Shown here piece by piece: positions 1 through 8,609 of a stretch of 64,000 bases of DNA. The stretch comes from DASRAU01 sp036005805 (GTDB lineage Bacteria > Acidobacteriota > Polarisedimenticolia > Gp22-AA2): assembly GCA_036005805.1 (NCBI GenBank), contig DASYQE010000381.1, positions 1 through 64,000 of the forward strand, read 5' to 3'. The translations under genes and the position numbers were made by a program. The notes under the pieces are model-generated. The model searched no databases and was not told the origin of the DNA. It saw only the letters and a program-made list of their open reading frames with translations. Each line of letters begins with the position of its first letter. Position 1 is the stretch's first letter.

Positions 1-1658
1 TGCCGCCGCCGTTCGTGCGCCCGGATCCGCTGTACGAGCACGCCGATTTCGTCGAGCGCGGCTCGGAGATCGCCGGCCACCCGCTGACGCCGATGGCGTC
101 CTCCTGGTTCTGGTTCCGCGAGGGGCTGAAGTACATCGCCGGAGACCCGCTCGGCTGGATGCGCCTCGAGGCCAAGAAGGCGTTCTTCTTCCTGAACTGG
201 TATGAGCTGCCGGACAACCTCGACTACGGCGTCATGCAGGTCTTCTCGCCCATCCTGCGCAATCTCAACGTGGTCTTTCCCCCGGCGAGCCTGCCGGCGC
301 CGACGCTCCCGGCCGGCGGCGCCTGGGTGCCGTCGCGGCTGCATCTCTACGGCACCTTCGGCACCGTGGCGCCGTTCGGGCTGCTCGGCCTGGTGATCTC
401 GCTGCGGCGCCGGGCGGCGCTCAAAACACTCTACGTCCTGTTCTTCGGCTACATGGCGACGGTGATGCTGTTCTTCAACTTCGCCCGCTTCCGCGTGCCG
501 GTGGTGCCGATCCTCGCTATCTTCGCCGCCGCCGGGCTCATCGCCACGTGGCGGTTCCTGCGCCGGCTGGCGGGCTTCCTCGGGGCGCTGCTGCGGCGCG
601 CCGGCGATCTCAACGAGCGCGCCCGGGCGCTGGTCCCGGGGCCGTCCGGCGCGGCGGCGCTCGCCTTCGGCGTCGTCATCCTGCTCGTCGTCAACATGGA
701 GATGCCGCGCGGCGTGGTCCCGGCGATCGAGCAGGCGCTCCTGGTCGGCAACGCCTACTACTCGCAGGGGAAGTCCCGCCAGGCGCGCGACGCCTACACC
801 AGCGGGCTGGTGCTGCTCGGGGAGGGGCCGCCGGGCGCCGCGGGCGATGCGCTGCTGCGCGAGAAGTTCGGTCCCGGGGTGACGCTCGAAGCCATCCAGC
901 ACGAGCTCGAGGTCGAGTCGGTGGCGCGCGGCCCGCAGTTCAAGGGCATCCATCTCGGCATCCACCACGGCATCGGCATCGCGCTGGTGCAGGAGGCGCA
1001 GACGCTGCTCGACGCCGGCCGGCGCCAGGACGCGCTCGGCCTGCTCGACCAGGCCATCGGCCAGTTCGAGGAGGCGCTGCGCATCGCCCCGTCGTACATG
1101 CTGTCGCACCGCAAGATGGCGCGCGCCTGGCTGCTCAAGGGCGACTCGCCGGCCGCCATCGAGTGGCTGCAGAAGGGTGTCGACCTGTGGCCCGATGACG
1201 TGCCGGCGCGTCTCGAGCTGGCGGAGATCCTCTACTCGACCGGCGATTACCACGGCGCCATGCGGCAGCTCGACGCGGCGCAGCGCTACCAGGGCGGGAT
1301 GGAACCTCAAGAGATCGCGCAGCTCCACCTGAACCGCGGTCTGGTGCAGCTGCGCGGTCTCGACGAGCCGGGCCTGGCGCTGTGGAACCTCGAGCAGGCG
1401 CTGGCGCTCGCGCCCGAGCACGCGCAGGCCCCGGCGATCCGCGCCGAGGTCGAGGGGCTCAAGCGGCGCGGGGTGCAGCCGGTCGAGGACATCGCGACGA
1501 CGGCGCCGCCTCCGGGCGGAGCCGGCGGACCGCCGCGCGGAGCGCCGCCGGAGGGAACGCCGCCCGGCACGCCCACTCCCGGTGCGCCACCGGCCGGAGC
1601 TCCTGCACCGGGCGCTGCTTCGCCCGCCGCGGCCCCGGGCGGGTCGCCCGGGGCCTAA
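1..1658 (+). CDS. Membrane glycosyltransferase-like protein with TPR tail, 5' truncated
   Basis: The reading frame is open to the left edge, so the true start lies outside the window; the GTG at 15 is only an internal codon. The visible 551 residues begin with a soluble loop that has aromatic and charged motifs. Hydrophobic segments follow (around residues 115-135, 145-180 and 210-230), then about 250 residues of TPR-like helical repeats and a Pro/Gly/Ala-rich tail. This is the layout of the C-terminal part of family-39-like polyisoprenyl-phosphate glycosyltransferases that carry a TPR extension, although the catalytic N-terminus is missing here. It probably acts in the inner membrane on lipid-linked sugars. 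Its stop overlaps the end of the convergent rnc gene by 4 bases. The membrane/TPR description is firm; the glycosyltransferase call is inference. Confidence 0.6.
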   Translation, partial: PPPFVRPDPLYEHADFVERGSEIAGHPLTPMASSWFWFREGLKYIAGDPLGWMRLEAKKAFFFLNWYELPDNLDYGVMQVFSPILRNLNVVFPPASLPAPTLPAGGAWVPSRLHLYGTFGTVAPFGLLGLVISLRRRAALKTLYVLFFGYMATVMLFFNFARFRVPVVPILAIFAAAGLIATWRFLRRLAGFLGALLRRAGDLNERARALVPGPSGAAALAFGVVILLVVNMEMPRGVVPAIEQALLVGNAYYSQGKSRQARDAYTSGLVLLGEGPPGAAGDALLREKFGPGVTLEAIQHELEVESVARGPQFKGIHLGIHHGIGIALVQEAQTLLDAGRRQDALGLLDQAIGQFEEALRIAPSYMLSHRKMARAWLLKGDSPAAIEWLQKGVDLWPDDVPARLELAEILYSTGDYHGAMRQLDAAQRYQGGMEPQEIAQLHLNRGLVQLRGLDEPGLALWNLEQALALAPEHAQAPAIRAEVEGLKRRGVQPVEDIATTAPPPGGAGGPPRGAPPEGTPPGTPTPGAPPAGAPAPGAASPAAAPGGSPGA

Positions 1659-2368
1659 CGCTTCGCGGCCACCGGAGTGAGATGGCGCAGCGCGCGCTCG
1701 GCGGCGTGCTGCTCCGCTTCCTTCTTGGTCCCGCCGCGACCGTGCGCCAGGACCTCCCCTTCCACCAGGAGATCGACGTGGAAGACGGGTCGGTGCGGCG
1801 GACCCTCCGTCTTCCCCACCCGGTAACGCGGGGTCGGGCGTCCCGTCGCCTGTAATTCTTCCTGGAGGCGGGTCTTCGGATCGCGGCGCTCGACCTCGTC
1901 CTGGTTGAGCGCGCGCAGCCGGCTGCCGAGCACCCGATCGACCACCTGGCGGGCCGCCTTCTCACCCGCGTCGAGGTGCACCGCCGCGAGGATGGCCTCG
2001 AAGGCGTCGGCGAGGAGCGACTCGTTCGTCTGCAGGCGCGATTTCGCCGCCGACTTCCCCACCTGGACGCATTCGGCCAGTCCGAGGTCACGCGCTGCGG
2101 CAGCGAGGCTCGGACGGCTGACGAGGTACGCCTTGAGCTTGGAGAGGCCGCCTTCGTCCAGGTCGGGATGACGCGCGAAGAGCGCCTCCGCCACCAGGAA
2201 CCCCAGAAGCGCGTCGCCGAGGAACTCGAGCCCTTCGTTGTCGGCGACCCCGGACTGCTCGCGGGCGCGCGACGAATGGGTCAGCGCGCGTTCGAGGAGG
2301 CGGCGATCGCGGAAGGTGTGGCCGAGCCGCGTTTCGAGCTGGCCGACCGTGCCGGCGTCATCCCCCAT
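1655..2368 (-). CDS. rnc: Ribonuclease III
   Basis: This is a 237-residue double-strand-specific endoribonuclease that processes rRNA precursors and other structured RNAs in the cytoplasm. The nuclease signature NEGLEFLGD is at residues 44-52. The second acidic cluster (ADAFEAILAAV) follows about 65 residues later, and the C-terminal part is a double-stranded-RNA-binding domain ending in the typical GGTKKEAEQHAAERAL helix. The frame extends 44 residues upstream as Arg/Pro-rich sequence that is just the antisense look of the neighbouring gene, so I chose the ATG at 2368, which gives the usual family length. This start overlaps the stop of the upstream membrane protein by 11 bases, suggesting translational coupling. 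Confidence 0.93.
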   Translation of the reverse strand: MGDDAGTVGQLETRLGHTFRDRRLLERALTHSSRAREQSGVADNEGLEFLGDALLGFLVAEALFARHPDLDEGGLSKLKAYLVSRPSLAAAARDLGLAECVQVGKSAAKSRLQTNESLLADAFEAILAAVHLDAGEKAARQVVDRVLGSRLRALNQDEVERRDPKTRLQEELQATGRPTPRYRVGKTEGPPHRPVFHVDLLVEGEVLAHGRGGTKKEAEQHAAERALRHLTPVAAKR

Positions 2369-5300
2369 TCGAGGGGGAGCCGTTCGACGCGGGCGGCGCC
2401 GTGGTCGGCGGCGTGGCCGATCCCGGAGCGGGGACGATGGTGTCGGAGGCGGGGCTCGAGGCCGGGCTGCCGGCGCCGGTGGAGTCCGGGACGTCCTCAC
2501 GCCCGCCGCCGACGGCCGGGCCGGAGTGCGCCGACGCGTACGCCTGGATTCTTTCCTGCAGGCGGCTCGCCTTCTGACGCTCCTGGAAGCCTTCCAGGCG
2601 CGAACCCTTGCGCTCGAGGACCTCGGCCAGCTTCAGGTGCGCGTCCACCTCGACGCGGGTGAGCGTGTCCTGTGCGTAGGCCCACTTCAGGTAGTCCTTG
2701 AGGGATTTCTCCGCCTCGGTGTCGCGCTTCAGGCGCGCCGCCGACAGGCCGACGAAGTAGTCCACCAGCGGATAGGACTCGCGGCCGGCCGCGATCGTCC
2801 GCGCCTGCCGCAGCTCGGTGATGGCCGGCTCGTAGCGACCGACCTGGTAGAGCGCCCGGCCGTGGTTGTACAGGACGACGGCCGTGTCGCCGTGCGCCTG
2901 CGCCGCGCGCCCGAGGAAGCGCTCGGCGTCGAAGTAGTCGCGCGCGTCGAAGTGGAACATCCCGAGGCTGAAGAGGGCGTCGAGGTTGTCCGGCTCGAGC
3001 GCCAGGACCGCCTCCCATTCCTTGAGCGCCCCGTCCACGTCGCGCTGCTGCAGATACGCCTCCCCCGTCACCCAGCGGGCGCGCGCCATGGAGCCCAGTC
3101 CCTGCAGGTCCTTCGCCACGCTCAGCGCGCGGACCGGATCGCCGGCGAGACCGAGATAGGACTTGGCGATCCGGTAGAGCAGCGCCGAGCGCGCCTCGCG
3201 GGTCGCCTGGTCTTCGGCCGGCGCCAGCAGAGGGTCGAGCCCCGCCCAGGCGCCGTCGATGCGCTCCGGCAGGCGGCTCCCCCGCTGCACCTGCAGGTCG
3301 TGCGCCGCCGCCACGGTCACGGCGCGCCGATCGTCGGGGTTGGAGGGGCCGTCACCGAGCACCTTGCGCAGCCCCTCGGCATCGAGACGCGCCGTCAGCA
3401 CCACCTCGTCGGAGCCTATCACCGTGGCCCGGGAGAGATCGTCGGCGATGGCGGCATTGCCTGCCGCCGCCTTGCGGATGGCCTCGGGATCGACGCGCAG
3501 CGTGGACGGCGATCCGATCAGCAGGAGATCGTCCGGCGAGGTCTGGAACACCAGCACCGAGGGGAAGGCCTTGAGAAAGGCGCGCATCCACGCCGTGACC
3601 AGCGGATCGGGGACCGCCCCGAGGGAGAAGCGCTGCGCCACGACGCCTTTCTCGGGGATCCGCGAGCGCAGCAGGGCATACCCCTCGTCGGTGATCAGAC
3701 CCGCCAGGTGCGGCAGCCAGGGGTCGGTACAGGTCACGACGATCACGTCGTAGGTCGTCTTCTCGCTGCGCAGGCGGGCCAGCGGATCGTCCTGCACGAC
3801 GCGCAGCCGCGGATCGCCGCCGGGGTTGTTGGCGAGGGCCGCGAAGATCGGCGCCGCCTCGATCACCGCCGGCTCCCGCTCGATGACGGTCACCGCGCGC
3901 ACCGGGTGCCGCAGCACCGAGCCGGTCGTCAGCCCGAGGGAAAAATCGATCACCAGCGCCCCGTCGGCCGGCCCATGCAGGAGCATCGGGATCTCCCCCG
4001 CCAGGATCTGGCTGCGCGCGTCGATGCCGGTGTTCCCCACCGCGCGGCCGTCGATGACCAGCGACTCGGCTTCGATCACCGGGGCCATCGCCTTCTGCAC
4101 GGTGTGCTCGACGGTCACCGTGGCGTGCCGTCCCTCGCGGTAGAACTCCGGGGCCGCGCCGCGCAGGCGCGACGCCAGCCAGCCGTTCGGGTCGTCGAAG
4201 CGGGCGGCCGCCCCGACGCCGTAGCGATAGACACCCCCGGCCGTGACCCGCGGGTCCCACGACGCCGGGAAGCCGCCGACCACGACCATGGCCACGAGGA
4301 TGCCGAGGGACACCGACCCCTTCATCGCCGGTTTCGCGAAGGGCACCCGGGTGAGAAGCGGCAGGAGCGCGAAGAGCCCGAGGGCCGAGGCCAGGGCCAG
4401 ACCCCTGCGCAGACCCATGGTCGGCACGAGCAGGCCGGCCCCGAGGAGCACGCCTATGGCCGCTCCGGCCGCCAGGGGCGAAAGGATTCCGCCGGGATCG
4501 CGGGCGGCTTCGCGGCGGAACCCGTCCGCGCCGCCAGGGCCGGCCGCACCCACTCCCGAAGAGGACGCCAGGCAGGCGATGGCGCCGCCGAACGCGATCG
4601 CCGGGGGGACGGTCAGGGCCAGCGCGGCCGCGACTCCCAGCATCCGGGCGGCCGATCCTCCCGCCGCCACCAGCCCGGCGCACCAGGTGGACAGCCCCGG
4701 CACCAGGAACGCGGAGACGTCTACCAGCATGGCCGCGGCGGCCAGCAGCACGACGGTCGTCAGGAGACGCCCCGGACGCGCGGCCATGGGGACCAGGATG
4801 ACGCCGGCGGCCAGGCCCAGCAGGGCCGTGGTGGCGACGACGAAGGCGTTCAACTCGGTCGGCCCGGCCAGAAGCGCAACGGTCCTCTCCCAGCAGACGG
4901 CCGCCGCTCCGAGGGAGAGACCCGCGACGAGGGCCGTGGAGAGGGCTTCGGGCGGCCGCGCGAGGCCCGGTGCCCCGGCGGGACGCCCGCCCCACGCCAG
5001 GCCCGTCCCCAGGGCGCACAGCAGGAGCCCGGCGCCCGCCGCCGCCTTGAGACCGAGCATCGGCAGCAGAACGGCTCCCCCGAAGGCGAGACCGAGGCTC
5101 ACCGCGGCCGCCGCGATCCCGGGCCGCAAACCCGTCGGCAGCTCGCTCCCGGCACCGCCGCTCGAAGAGGCCGAGAATCTCAGGACCGTTCCCGCCGCCA
5201 CGGCCGCGGGAAGAAGACCTGCCAGGATCAGGCACCTCAGGACGAAGGCACCCACGGCATTCCCACCGAGCAGAGGCCAGAGCAGGTGCGCCAGGGGTAC

Positions 5301-5615
5301 CAGGACCAGCAGCAGGACGGGTGTCGCCACCAGGGCGACCAGAAGGCGAAGCAGGACGGGTCCGGCGGAGCGCGGCCTCGCGGTGGCTCCCGAAGCGCAG
5401 CCCAGCAGCAGGAACGCCACCGCCACCGAAGCCCAGGTGCTTCCCGCCTGGTCGAGGGCCAGCCTCAACCCCGCGGGGACGAGCGTCCCCGCGGCGACGA
5501 TTCCCAAGAGCGCGCCCGCCAGCTCTTTCCAGCCGGCGGCGGATCGCGACACCGGCGCATCGCCCTGCGGGACCTCGACGGGCTCCCGGTGCACCGCTTC
5601 CGCTTCCTCGCTCAA
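2358..5615 (-). CDS. Polytopic membrane protein fused to spermidine-synthase-like and TPR domains
   Basis: The protein has 1085 residues in three parts. Residues about 25-440 form many transmembrane helices. Residues about 460-720 are a soluble Rossmann-type domain like the aminopropyltransferase (spermidine synthase) fold, with an IDFSLGLTTGSVL nucleotide-site-like loop, an acidic strand end (VTVIEREPAVIEAA) and YDVIVVTCTDPW. The remainder is tetratricopeptide repeats (for example LEPDNLDALFSLGMFHFDARD) and a Pro/Ser-rich tail. Membrane-fused spermidine-synthase-like proteins are common in large-genome bacteria, but their substrate is mostly unknown. The usual catalytic Asp of true spermidine synthases is not obvious, so polyamine synthesis is not claimed. 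It overlaps and probably co-translates with rnc. Confidence 0.75.
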   Translation of the reverse strand: MSEEAEAVHREPVEVPQGDAPVSRSAAGWKELAGALLGIVAAGTLVPAGLRLALDQAGSTWASVAVAFLLLGCASGATARPRSAGPVLLRLLVALVATPVLLLVLVPLAHLLWPLLGGNAVGAFVLRCLILAGLLPAAVAAGTVLRFSASSSGGAGSELPTGLRPGIAAAAVSLGLAFGGAVLLPMLGLKAAAGAGLLLCALGTGLAWGGRPAGAPGLARPPEALSTALVAGLSLGAAAVCWERTVALLAGPTELNAFVVATTALLGLAAGVILVPMAARPGRLLTTVVLLAAAAMLVDVSAFLVPGLSTWCAGLVAAGGSAARMLGVAAALALTVPPAIAFGGAIACLASSSGVGAAGPGGADGFRREAARDPGGILSPLAAGAAIGVLLGAGLLVPTMGLRRGLALASALGLFALLPLLTRVPFAKPAMKGSVSLGILVAMVVVGGFPASWDPRVTAGGVYRYGVGAAARFDDPNGWLASRLRGAAPEFYREGRHATVTVEHTVQKAMAPVIEAESLVIDGRAVGNTGIDARSQILAGEIPMLLHGPADGALVIDFSLGLTTGSVLRHPVRAVTVIEREPAVIEAAPIFAALANNPGGDPRLRVVQDDPLARLRSEKTTYDVIVVTCTDPWLPHLAGLITDEGYALLRSRIPEKGVVAQRFSLGAVPDPLVTAWMRAFLKAFPSVLVFQTSPDDLLLIGSPSTLRVDPEAIRKAAAGNAAIADDLSRATVIGSDEVVLTARLDAEGLRKVLGDGPSNPDDRRAVTVAAAHDLQVQRGSRLPERIDGAWAGLDPLLAPAEDQATREARSALLYRIAKSYLGLAGDPVRALSVAKDLQGLGSMARARWVTGEAYLQQRDVDGALKEWEAVLALEPDNLDALFSLGMFHFDARDYFDAERFLGRAAQAHGDTAVVLYNHGRALYQVGRYEPAITELRQARTIAAGRESYPLVDYFVGLSAARLKRDTEAEKSLKDYLKWAYAQDTLTRVEVDAHLKLAEVLERKGSRLEGFQERQKASRLQERIQAYASAHSGPAVGGGREDVPDSTGAGSPASSPASDTIVPAPGSATPPTTAPPASNGSPSNGG

Positions 5616-5690
5616 GCCTCTCCTCCTTCGAGCCCTGTTCCGGCGCCGTGTGCGAGGCGCATCTTACCCGCGCGCCATGCGGGGACGGCT

Positions 5691-5725
5691 AAAAAAAAGC
5701 CACCAGGCTCTTGGAGCCTGGTGGC
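5691..5725 (-). terminator. Strong intrinsic terminator after the small peptide gene
   Basis: A perfect 12-base inverted repeat (arms 5699-5710 and 5714-5725, 3-base loop) is followed on the minus strand by eight consecutive T residues (A run at 5691-5698 on the plus strand). It starts 35 bases after the stop codon of the 39-residue peptide gene, so it ends that transcript. It also separates the accessory block from the membrane protein and rnc downstream. Confidence 0.9.
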
Positions 5726-5760
5726 TGGGTGATGCGAATGCTGAGACGTTGCCGATCGAA

Positions 5761-5880
5761 CTAGCTGGTGATCGGGCCGCCACTCACACGGCACGAGTCA
5801 TCCGCCTTGGAGCAGGCCGCGGCACGCGCCTCGATCTTCTCCGTGTGGATGATGGCCGGCTTCTCGTAGCTCTTCTTCAT
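5761..5880 (-). CDS. 39-residue Cys-containing peptide, candidate RiPP precursor
   Basis: This short gene starts at ATG 5880 and stops with TAG at 5763-5761. An AGGAGG ribosome-binding sequence lies about 12 bases upstream, with a second purine run (GGGAGAG) closer in. The product is hydrophilic with no signal peptide. It has a basic start (MKK), then Y5-E-K-P8 (a YxxP motif), T13-E-K-I-E-A-R19, C23 and C30 spaced C-x6-C with acidic residues between, GGP at 34-36, and S39 as the last residue. A YxxP motif near the N-terminus is how lasso-type leader peptides contact their PqqD-like recognition domain, and this window encodes a PqqD/radical SAM/HPr-kinase-like set on the same strand (18378-20664). 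The gene sits 30 bases after the secreted protein at 5911-7128 and has its own strong terminator. A gene is well supported; precursor status is inference. It could instead be a small regulator. Confidence 0.72.
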   Translation of the reverse strand: MKKSYEKPAIIHTEKIEARAAACSKADDSCRVSGGPITS

Positions 5881-5910
5881 GGCGAAACTCTCCCTCCTGG
5901 AGGATGGTTT

Positions 5911-7128
5911 TTACTTCACCGAAACCGACGCGCTGCGGACCGAAGTCCCGTCGCTCTTGACGGCCTCGACCGTGATCGAACGCTCGTTCTTCAGTGCGCC
6001 GCGGCCCGTCTCGAAGGAGTAATCGTTGCTGCCAATCCCCTTCGCGGAGATGAGGCCAGAGTTGAGCTTCGTGGAACCGCCGTAAACGTTGAAGCCGACG
6101 ATCAGCGACTCGTTCTCGGTGCCGAAGGAGACGGAGAGCTTGCCGGCGGCCAGCTCAGCCTTCTTGATGGCAACCTTGTCCGACGCCGCGGCGGCGCCGC
6201 CGATGCGGAGCCAGCCGGTGAGGCCGCCCGACTCAGCGGGAGCAACCGAGCCATCGCCGATCAGCGAGCTGGCGCCGACGAAGGCACAGGAGCTGTCGGC
6301 CGGACGGTTGACCTGGACGCACTTGCTGCCGCCCGGGCCAGCCGTGACGGCCAGCGGCGAACCCCACGACGACCGGCGGAGATCCGGCGTCGTGTTGCAG
6401 GGACCGGTGATCGAGTACAGGTTCCCCGGAGCCGCCGTCACCTGCGTGCCCACGGTGCCCGTGCAGGTCCCGAGAGCCTCGCCGACCGTCCCGGCATCGC
6501 AGTCGCTGTGGACCGGCGCGCCCGCCTGCTGCACGCAGACGGTGTTCGCCGTGAGACCGTTGGTGTTGGAGACGAGCGACAGACCGTTGCTCTGGCTGCA
6601 CGCCAGCGGAATGGCGGCCGCGCCGTCGAAGCCCTGCGCCTCCTCGACCATGTACTGGCCGAAGTCATTCGAGAAGCCGAAGCTGGTGACGATCGAGGAA
6701 CCGTCGTTCGCGACCACCTGGATGACCACTCGCGCTCCCGTACCCTGCGCCCCAGCGGGGTTCGGGCAGCCGGTGGCGGACTGCTGCGGTCCGCCCCAGT
6801 CGAACAGCACGGTGACATTGCCGTCGCCGGCGGCGCCGGCTTCCGGCTGACAGTCGACGAACTGATCGTTCTGCACTCCAGTGGCCTCGCAGACGAAATC
6901 GAGGGTCCCGTCCGCCTGGACGGTCGTGTTGGTATTCGTCGTCGCTTCCGCGCCGAGCGCGTAGGCGTAGCCGACGACCGGCTGGCTGTCGGGGCACCCC
7001 GTGAAGAAGCTGCCGAACGCGTGCTGCATTGGCTGCGGGTTCGGACAGGCGGCGCGCAGGGGACTCGGCACCGCCATGACCAGCAGCGCCACCGCGCCCA
7101 GCGTCAGGATCTTTGTGACCTTGTTCAT
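5911..7128 (-). CDS. Secreted Cys-rich surface protein, paralogue of the TSP3 protein
   Basis: The protein has 405 residues and a clear Sec signal peptide (KILTLGAVALLVMAVPSPLRA), so it is exported. It is rich in Cys, Gly, Thr and Asn. I do not recognise a named family. It shares a whole domain with the protein at 11373-13145: both have CQPEAG, a GCP-x-N block, NLYSI-x-GPC and a WGSP motif in the same order. Both also end in a beta-sandwich-like module containing GFNV, LN and YSF. The start ATG follows AGGAGGAGGGAGAG. It begins 48 bases after the preceding gene's stop and precedes the 39-residue peptide, so the three genes 7872 to 5761 look like one operon served by the promoter near 7949-7976. 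Confidence 0.7.
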   Translation of the reverse strand: MNKVTKILTLGAVALLVMAVPSPLRAACPNPQPMQHAFGSFFTGCPDSQPVVGYAYALGAEATTNTNTTVQADGTLDFVCEATGVQNDQFVDCQPEAGAAGDGNVTVLFDWGGPQQSATGCPNPAGAQGTGARVVIQVVANDGSSIVTSFGFSNDFGQYMVEEAQGFDGAAAIPLACSQSNGLSLVSNTNGLTANTVCVQQAGAPVHSDCDAGTVGEALGTCTGTVGTQVTAAPGNLYSITGPCNTTPDLRRSSWGSPLAVTAGPGGSKCVQVNRPADSSCAFVGASSLIGDGSVAPAESGGLTGWLRIGGAAAASDKVAIKKAELAAGKLSVSFGTENESLIVGFNVYGGSTKLNSGLISAKGIGSNDYSFETGRGALKNERSITVEAVKSDGTSVRSASVSVK

Positions 7129-7176
7129 GGTTGGCTCTCCCTCCTCCTTTTGCTCGTCGTGAGAAATCGCTTGCGA

Positions 7177-7872
7177 TTAGAAATGGGCCGGAATGAACGA
7201 CAGCGGCCCGTTCGGCTCGCGGATCTGCACCGCCTCGCCGAGAACCAAGTTCAGCGTGCCGGCGGCAGCCGTTCCGCAGGTGACCGTCGTCGCCGCGCCG
7301 GTGCTGGCGTTGAGACGCTGGATGGTAGCACGCGAGACGCCCGTCGAGGTCAGCCCCGACGACAGGCAGAGGTCAGCGGCGGTGACGGCGGTCGTGTGGT
7401 AGGGCACCGAGAACCACAGGGAGCCGATGGAGCCGGTCCCGGCGTCCGGAACGGTGATCGACAGCGACGGGTTGTGCGACCCGACGATGATGATCGACCC
7501 GCTCTGACCGGTCGGACGGCGGATGCGGACGCCACGTCCCGGGAAGATGGCGCGGCTGGTGGCGGCGGCGGTGCCGCACGTCACGGTGCTGACGGCGCCG
7601 TTGACCGGGTCGATGTCGGTGATGGTGTCACGCGCGACGCCGGAGGTGATGAGACCGGTCTGCGTGCAGAAGGCGCCGAGGTTCCCGTAAGGGTTGAAGT
7701 ACGGGATCGAGGTCCAGTTGCTGCCGATCTGGCCCGCGCCCGGCAGCGCCAGCGGCTTGTTCATCTTGAAACCGGTGTTCGACGCCGTCACCACCCCGCC
7801 GGCGACGACCATCGCGGCAGCGACGAGAACCACCGCCAGTCCGAAGTGCGATTTCTTGTTGAGCATTTTCAT
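7177..7872 (-). CDS. Secreted protein with two tandem IVGSHNP-type domains
   Basis: The protein has 231 residues and a signal peptide-like N-terminus (LAVVLVAAAMVVAGGVVTA). The mature part is a duplication: two units of about 80-90 residues. Each starts with GS-x-W-x-S-(I/V)-PY, has a Cys, continues with a TSTGVSR-type segment and VTCGTAAA, and ends with a GEAVQIREP-like strand. The first unit finishes with IIIVGSHNPSLSI; the second stops earlier, at SFIPAHF. Repeats of this kind occur in secreted proteins of unknown role. The ribosome-binding GGAGG is only 2 bases from the first ATG but 8 from the second in-frame ATG (residue 3), so translation may start there. Confidence 0.68.
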   Translation of the reverse strand: MKMLNKKSHFGLAVVLVAAAMVVAGGVVTASNTGFKMNKPLALPGAGQIGSNWTSIPYFNPYGNLGAFCTQTGLITSGVARDTITDIDPVNGAVSTVTCGTAAATSRAIFPGRGVRIRRPTGQSGSIIIVGSHNPSLSITVPDAGTGSIGSLWFSVPYHTTAVTAADLCLSSGLTSTGVSRATIQRLNASTGAATTVTCGTAAAGTLNLVLGEAVQIREPNGPLSFIPAHF

Positions 7873-7948
7873 GGCCTCCCTGTATCCCCTTGAGTTTTCG
7901 ACCTACACCCACCCTAGAAGGCCGGCGAGGTTGTCGGCAACCTGCCGG

Positions 7949-7976
7949 TATGTACGCCCAAACTCCACTATGTCAA
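7949..7976 (-). promoter_or_regulatory. Sigma70-like promoter, TTGACA-N16-TACATA
   Basis: On the minus strand the -35 hexamer TTGACA (7976-7971) and -10 TACATA (7954-7949) are 16 bases apart, directly upstream of the secreted protein gene at 7872 and just after the anti-sigma stop codon. The perfect -35 in this GC-rich background makes it a good candidate for driving 7872 to 5761. The same 16-base spacing occurs in the promoter at 13299-13326. Confidence 0.6.
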
Positions 7977-7995
7977 GCACGAAAGAGCGGCGCTG

Positions 7996-8571
7996 CTACT
8001 CAACTCTGTAATAGGTGATGGCCGGGGATTCGGTGTCCCGGTCCACCCATTCATGCCCTTTGACGACCTGAGCGGCACCGGTTCCCAGGAGCCGCGGGTC
8101 GGTCGTCTTGAAGACTTTGTAGGTCCGGTTGTGCCCGTTGCTCCAGGCGACCCTGAGGCCGTCCTTCTCCAGGCGCATGTCCAGTTTCTCGGGCCCCTGG
8201 GCCTGCTGGGGCGCCACGTTGCCGTGGCTCAGGACGAAGGGGGCGGCGATCACCACCATGAGCAGCATGGCCGGGACGGCGGCGCTCCAGCCGTGCACGG
8301 GCAAAGGCGGCGCCAGGCGGCGCCACCAGGGAGCACGCACGGCCTCTTCGGCGGCCCGGGTGGAGATCCGCGTCACGACTCCGGGGGCCAACACGTCCCG
8401 CACCTCGAGCAGCGAGCGAACATCCGACAGAACATCTTTCATTTCAGCGAGTTCGGCGGCGCAGTCGGCACATCCGGCCAGGTGGGACTCGACCGCCTCA
8501 CGGCGGGAAAGCCCGAGGTCATCCGAGACGGCCAGCGGCAGGTCCTGTCGGAACCGGGTGCAGTCGCTCAT
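7996..8571 (-). CDS. Membrane anti-sigma factor with zinc-binding N-terminal domain
   Basis: The protein has 191 residues. The N-terminus carries an H-x3-C-x2-C zinc-type anti-sigma motif (H30, C34, C37, with C4 as a possible fourth ligand). A single transmembrane segment follows around residues 93-115 (AAVPAMLLMVVIAAPFVLS), then an extracytoplasmic domain of about 75 residues. Proteins of this layout hold an ECF sigma factor at the membrane and release it on an envelope signal. The likely partner is the ECF sigma factor at 13382-14020, about 5 kb upstream on the same strand. The outer domain has a YKVFKTTDP...YYRVE pattern resembling the C-terminal module of the neighbouring FG-GAP protein. 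Start: ATG 8571 with AGGGG three bases upstream. Confidence 0.82.
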   Translation of the reverse strand: MSDCTRFRQDLPLAVSDDLGLSRREAVESHLAGCADCAAELAEMKDVLSDVRSLLEVRDVLAPGVVTRISTRAAEEAVRAPWWRRLAPPLPVHGWSAAVPAMLLMVVIAAPFVLSHGNVAPQQAQGPEKLDMRLEKDGLRVAWSNGHNRTYKVFKTTDPRLLGTGAAQVVKGHEWVDRDTESPAITYYRVE

Positions 8572-8609
8572 GGTCCCCTATACCCCCTGGCCGCGGGCGG
8601 CGTTCAAAG

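Noticed and set aside
2238..5732. A plus-strand open frame of 1164 codons antisense to the membrane/TPR protein
   Set aside because: It has Arg/Gly/Gln-rich composition with no domain and is a frame mirror of the well-supported minus-strand gene, as expected in GC-rich DNA.
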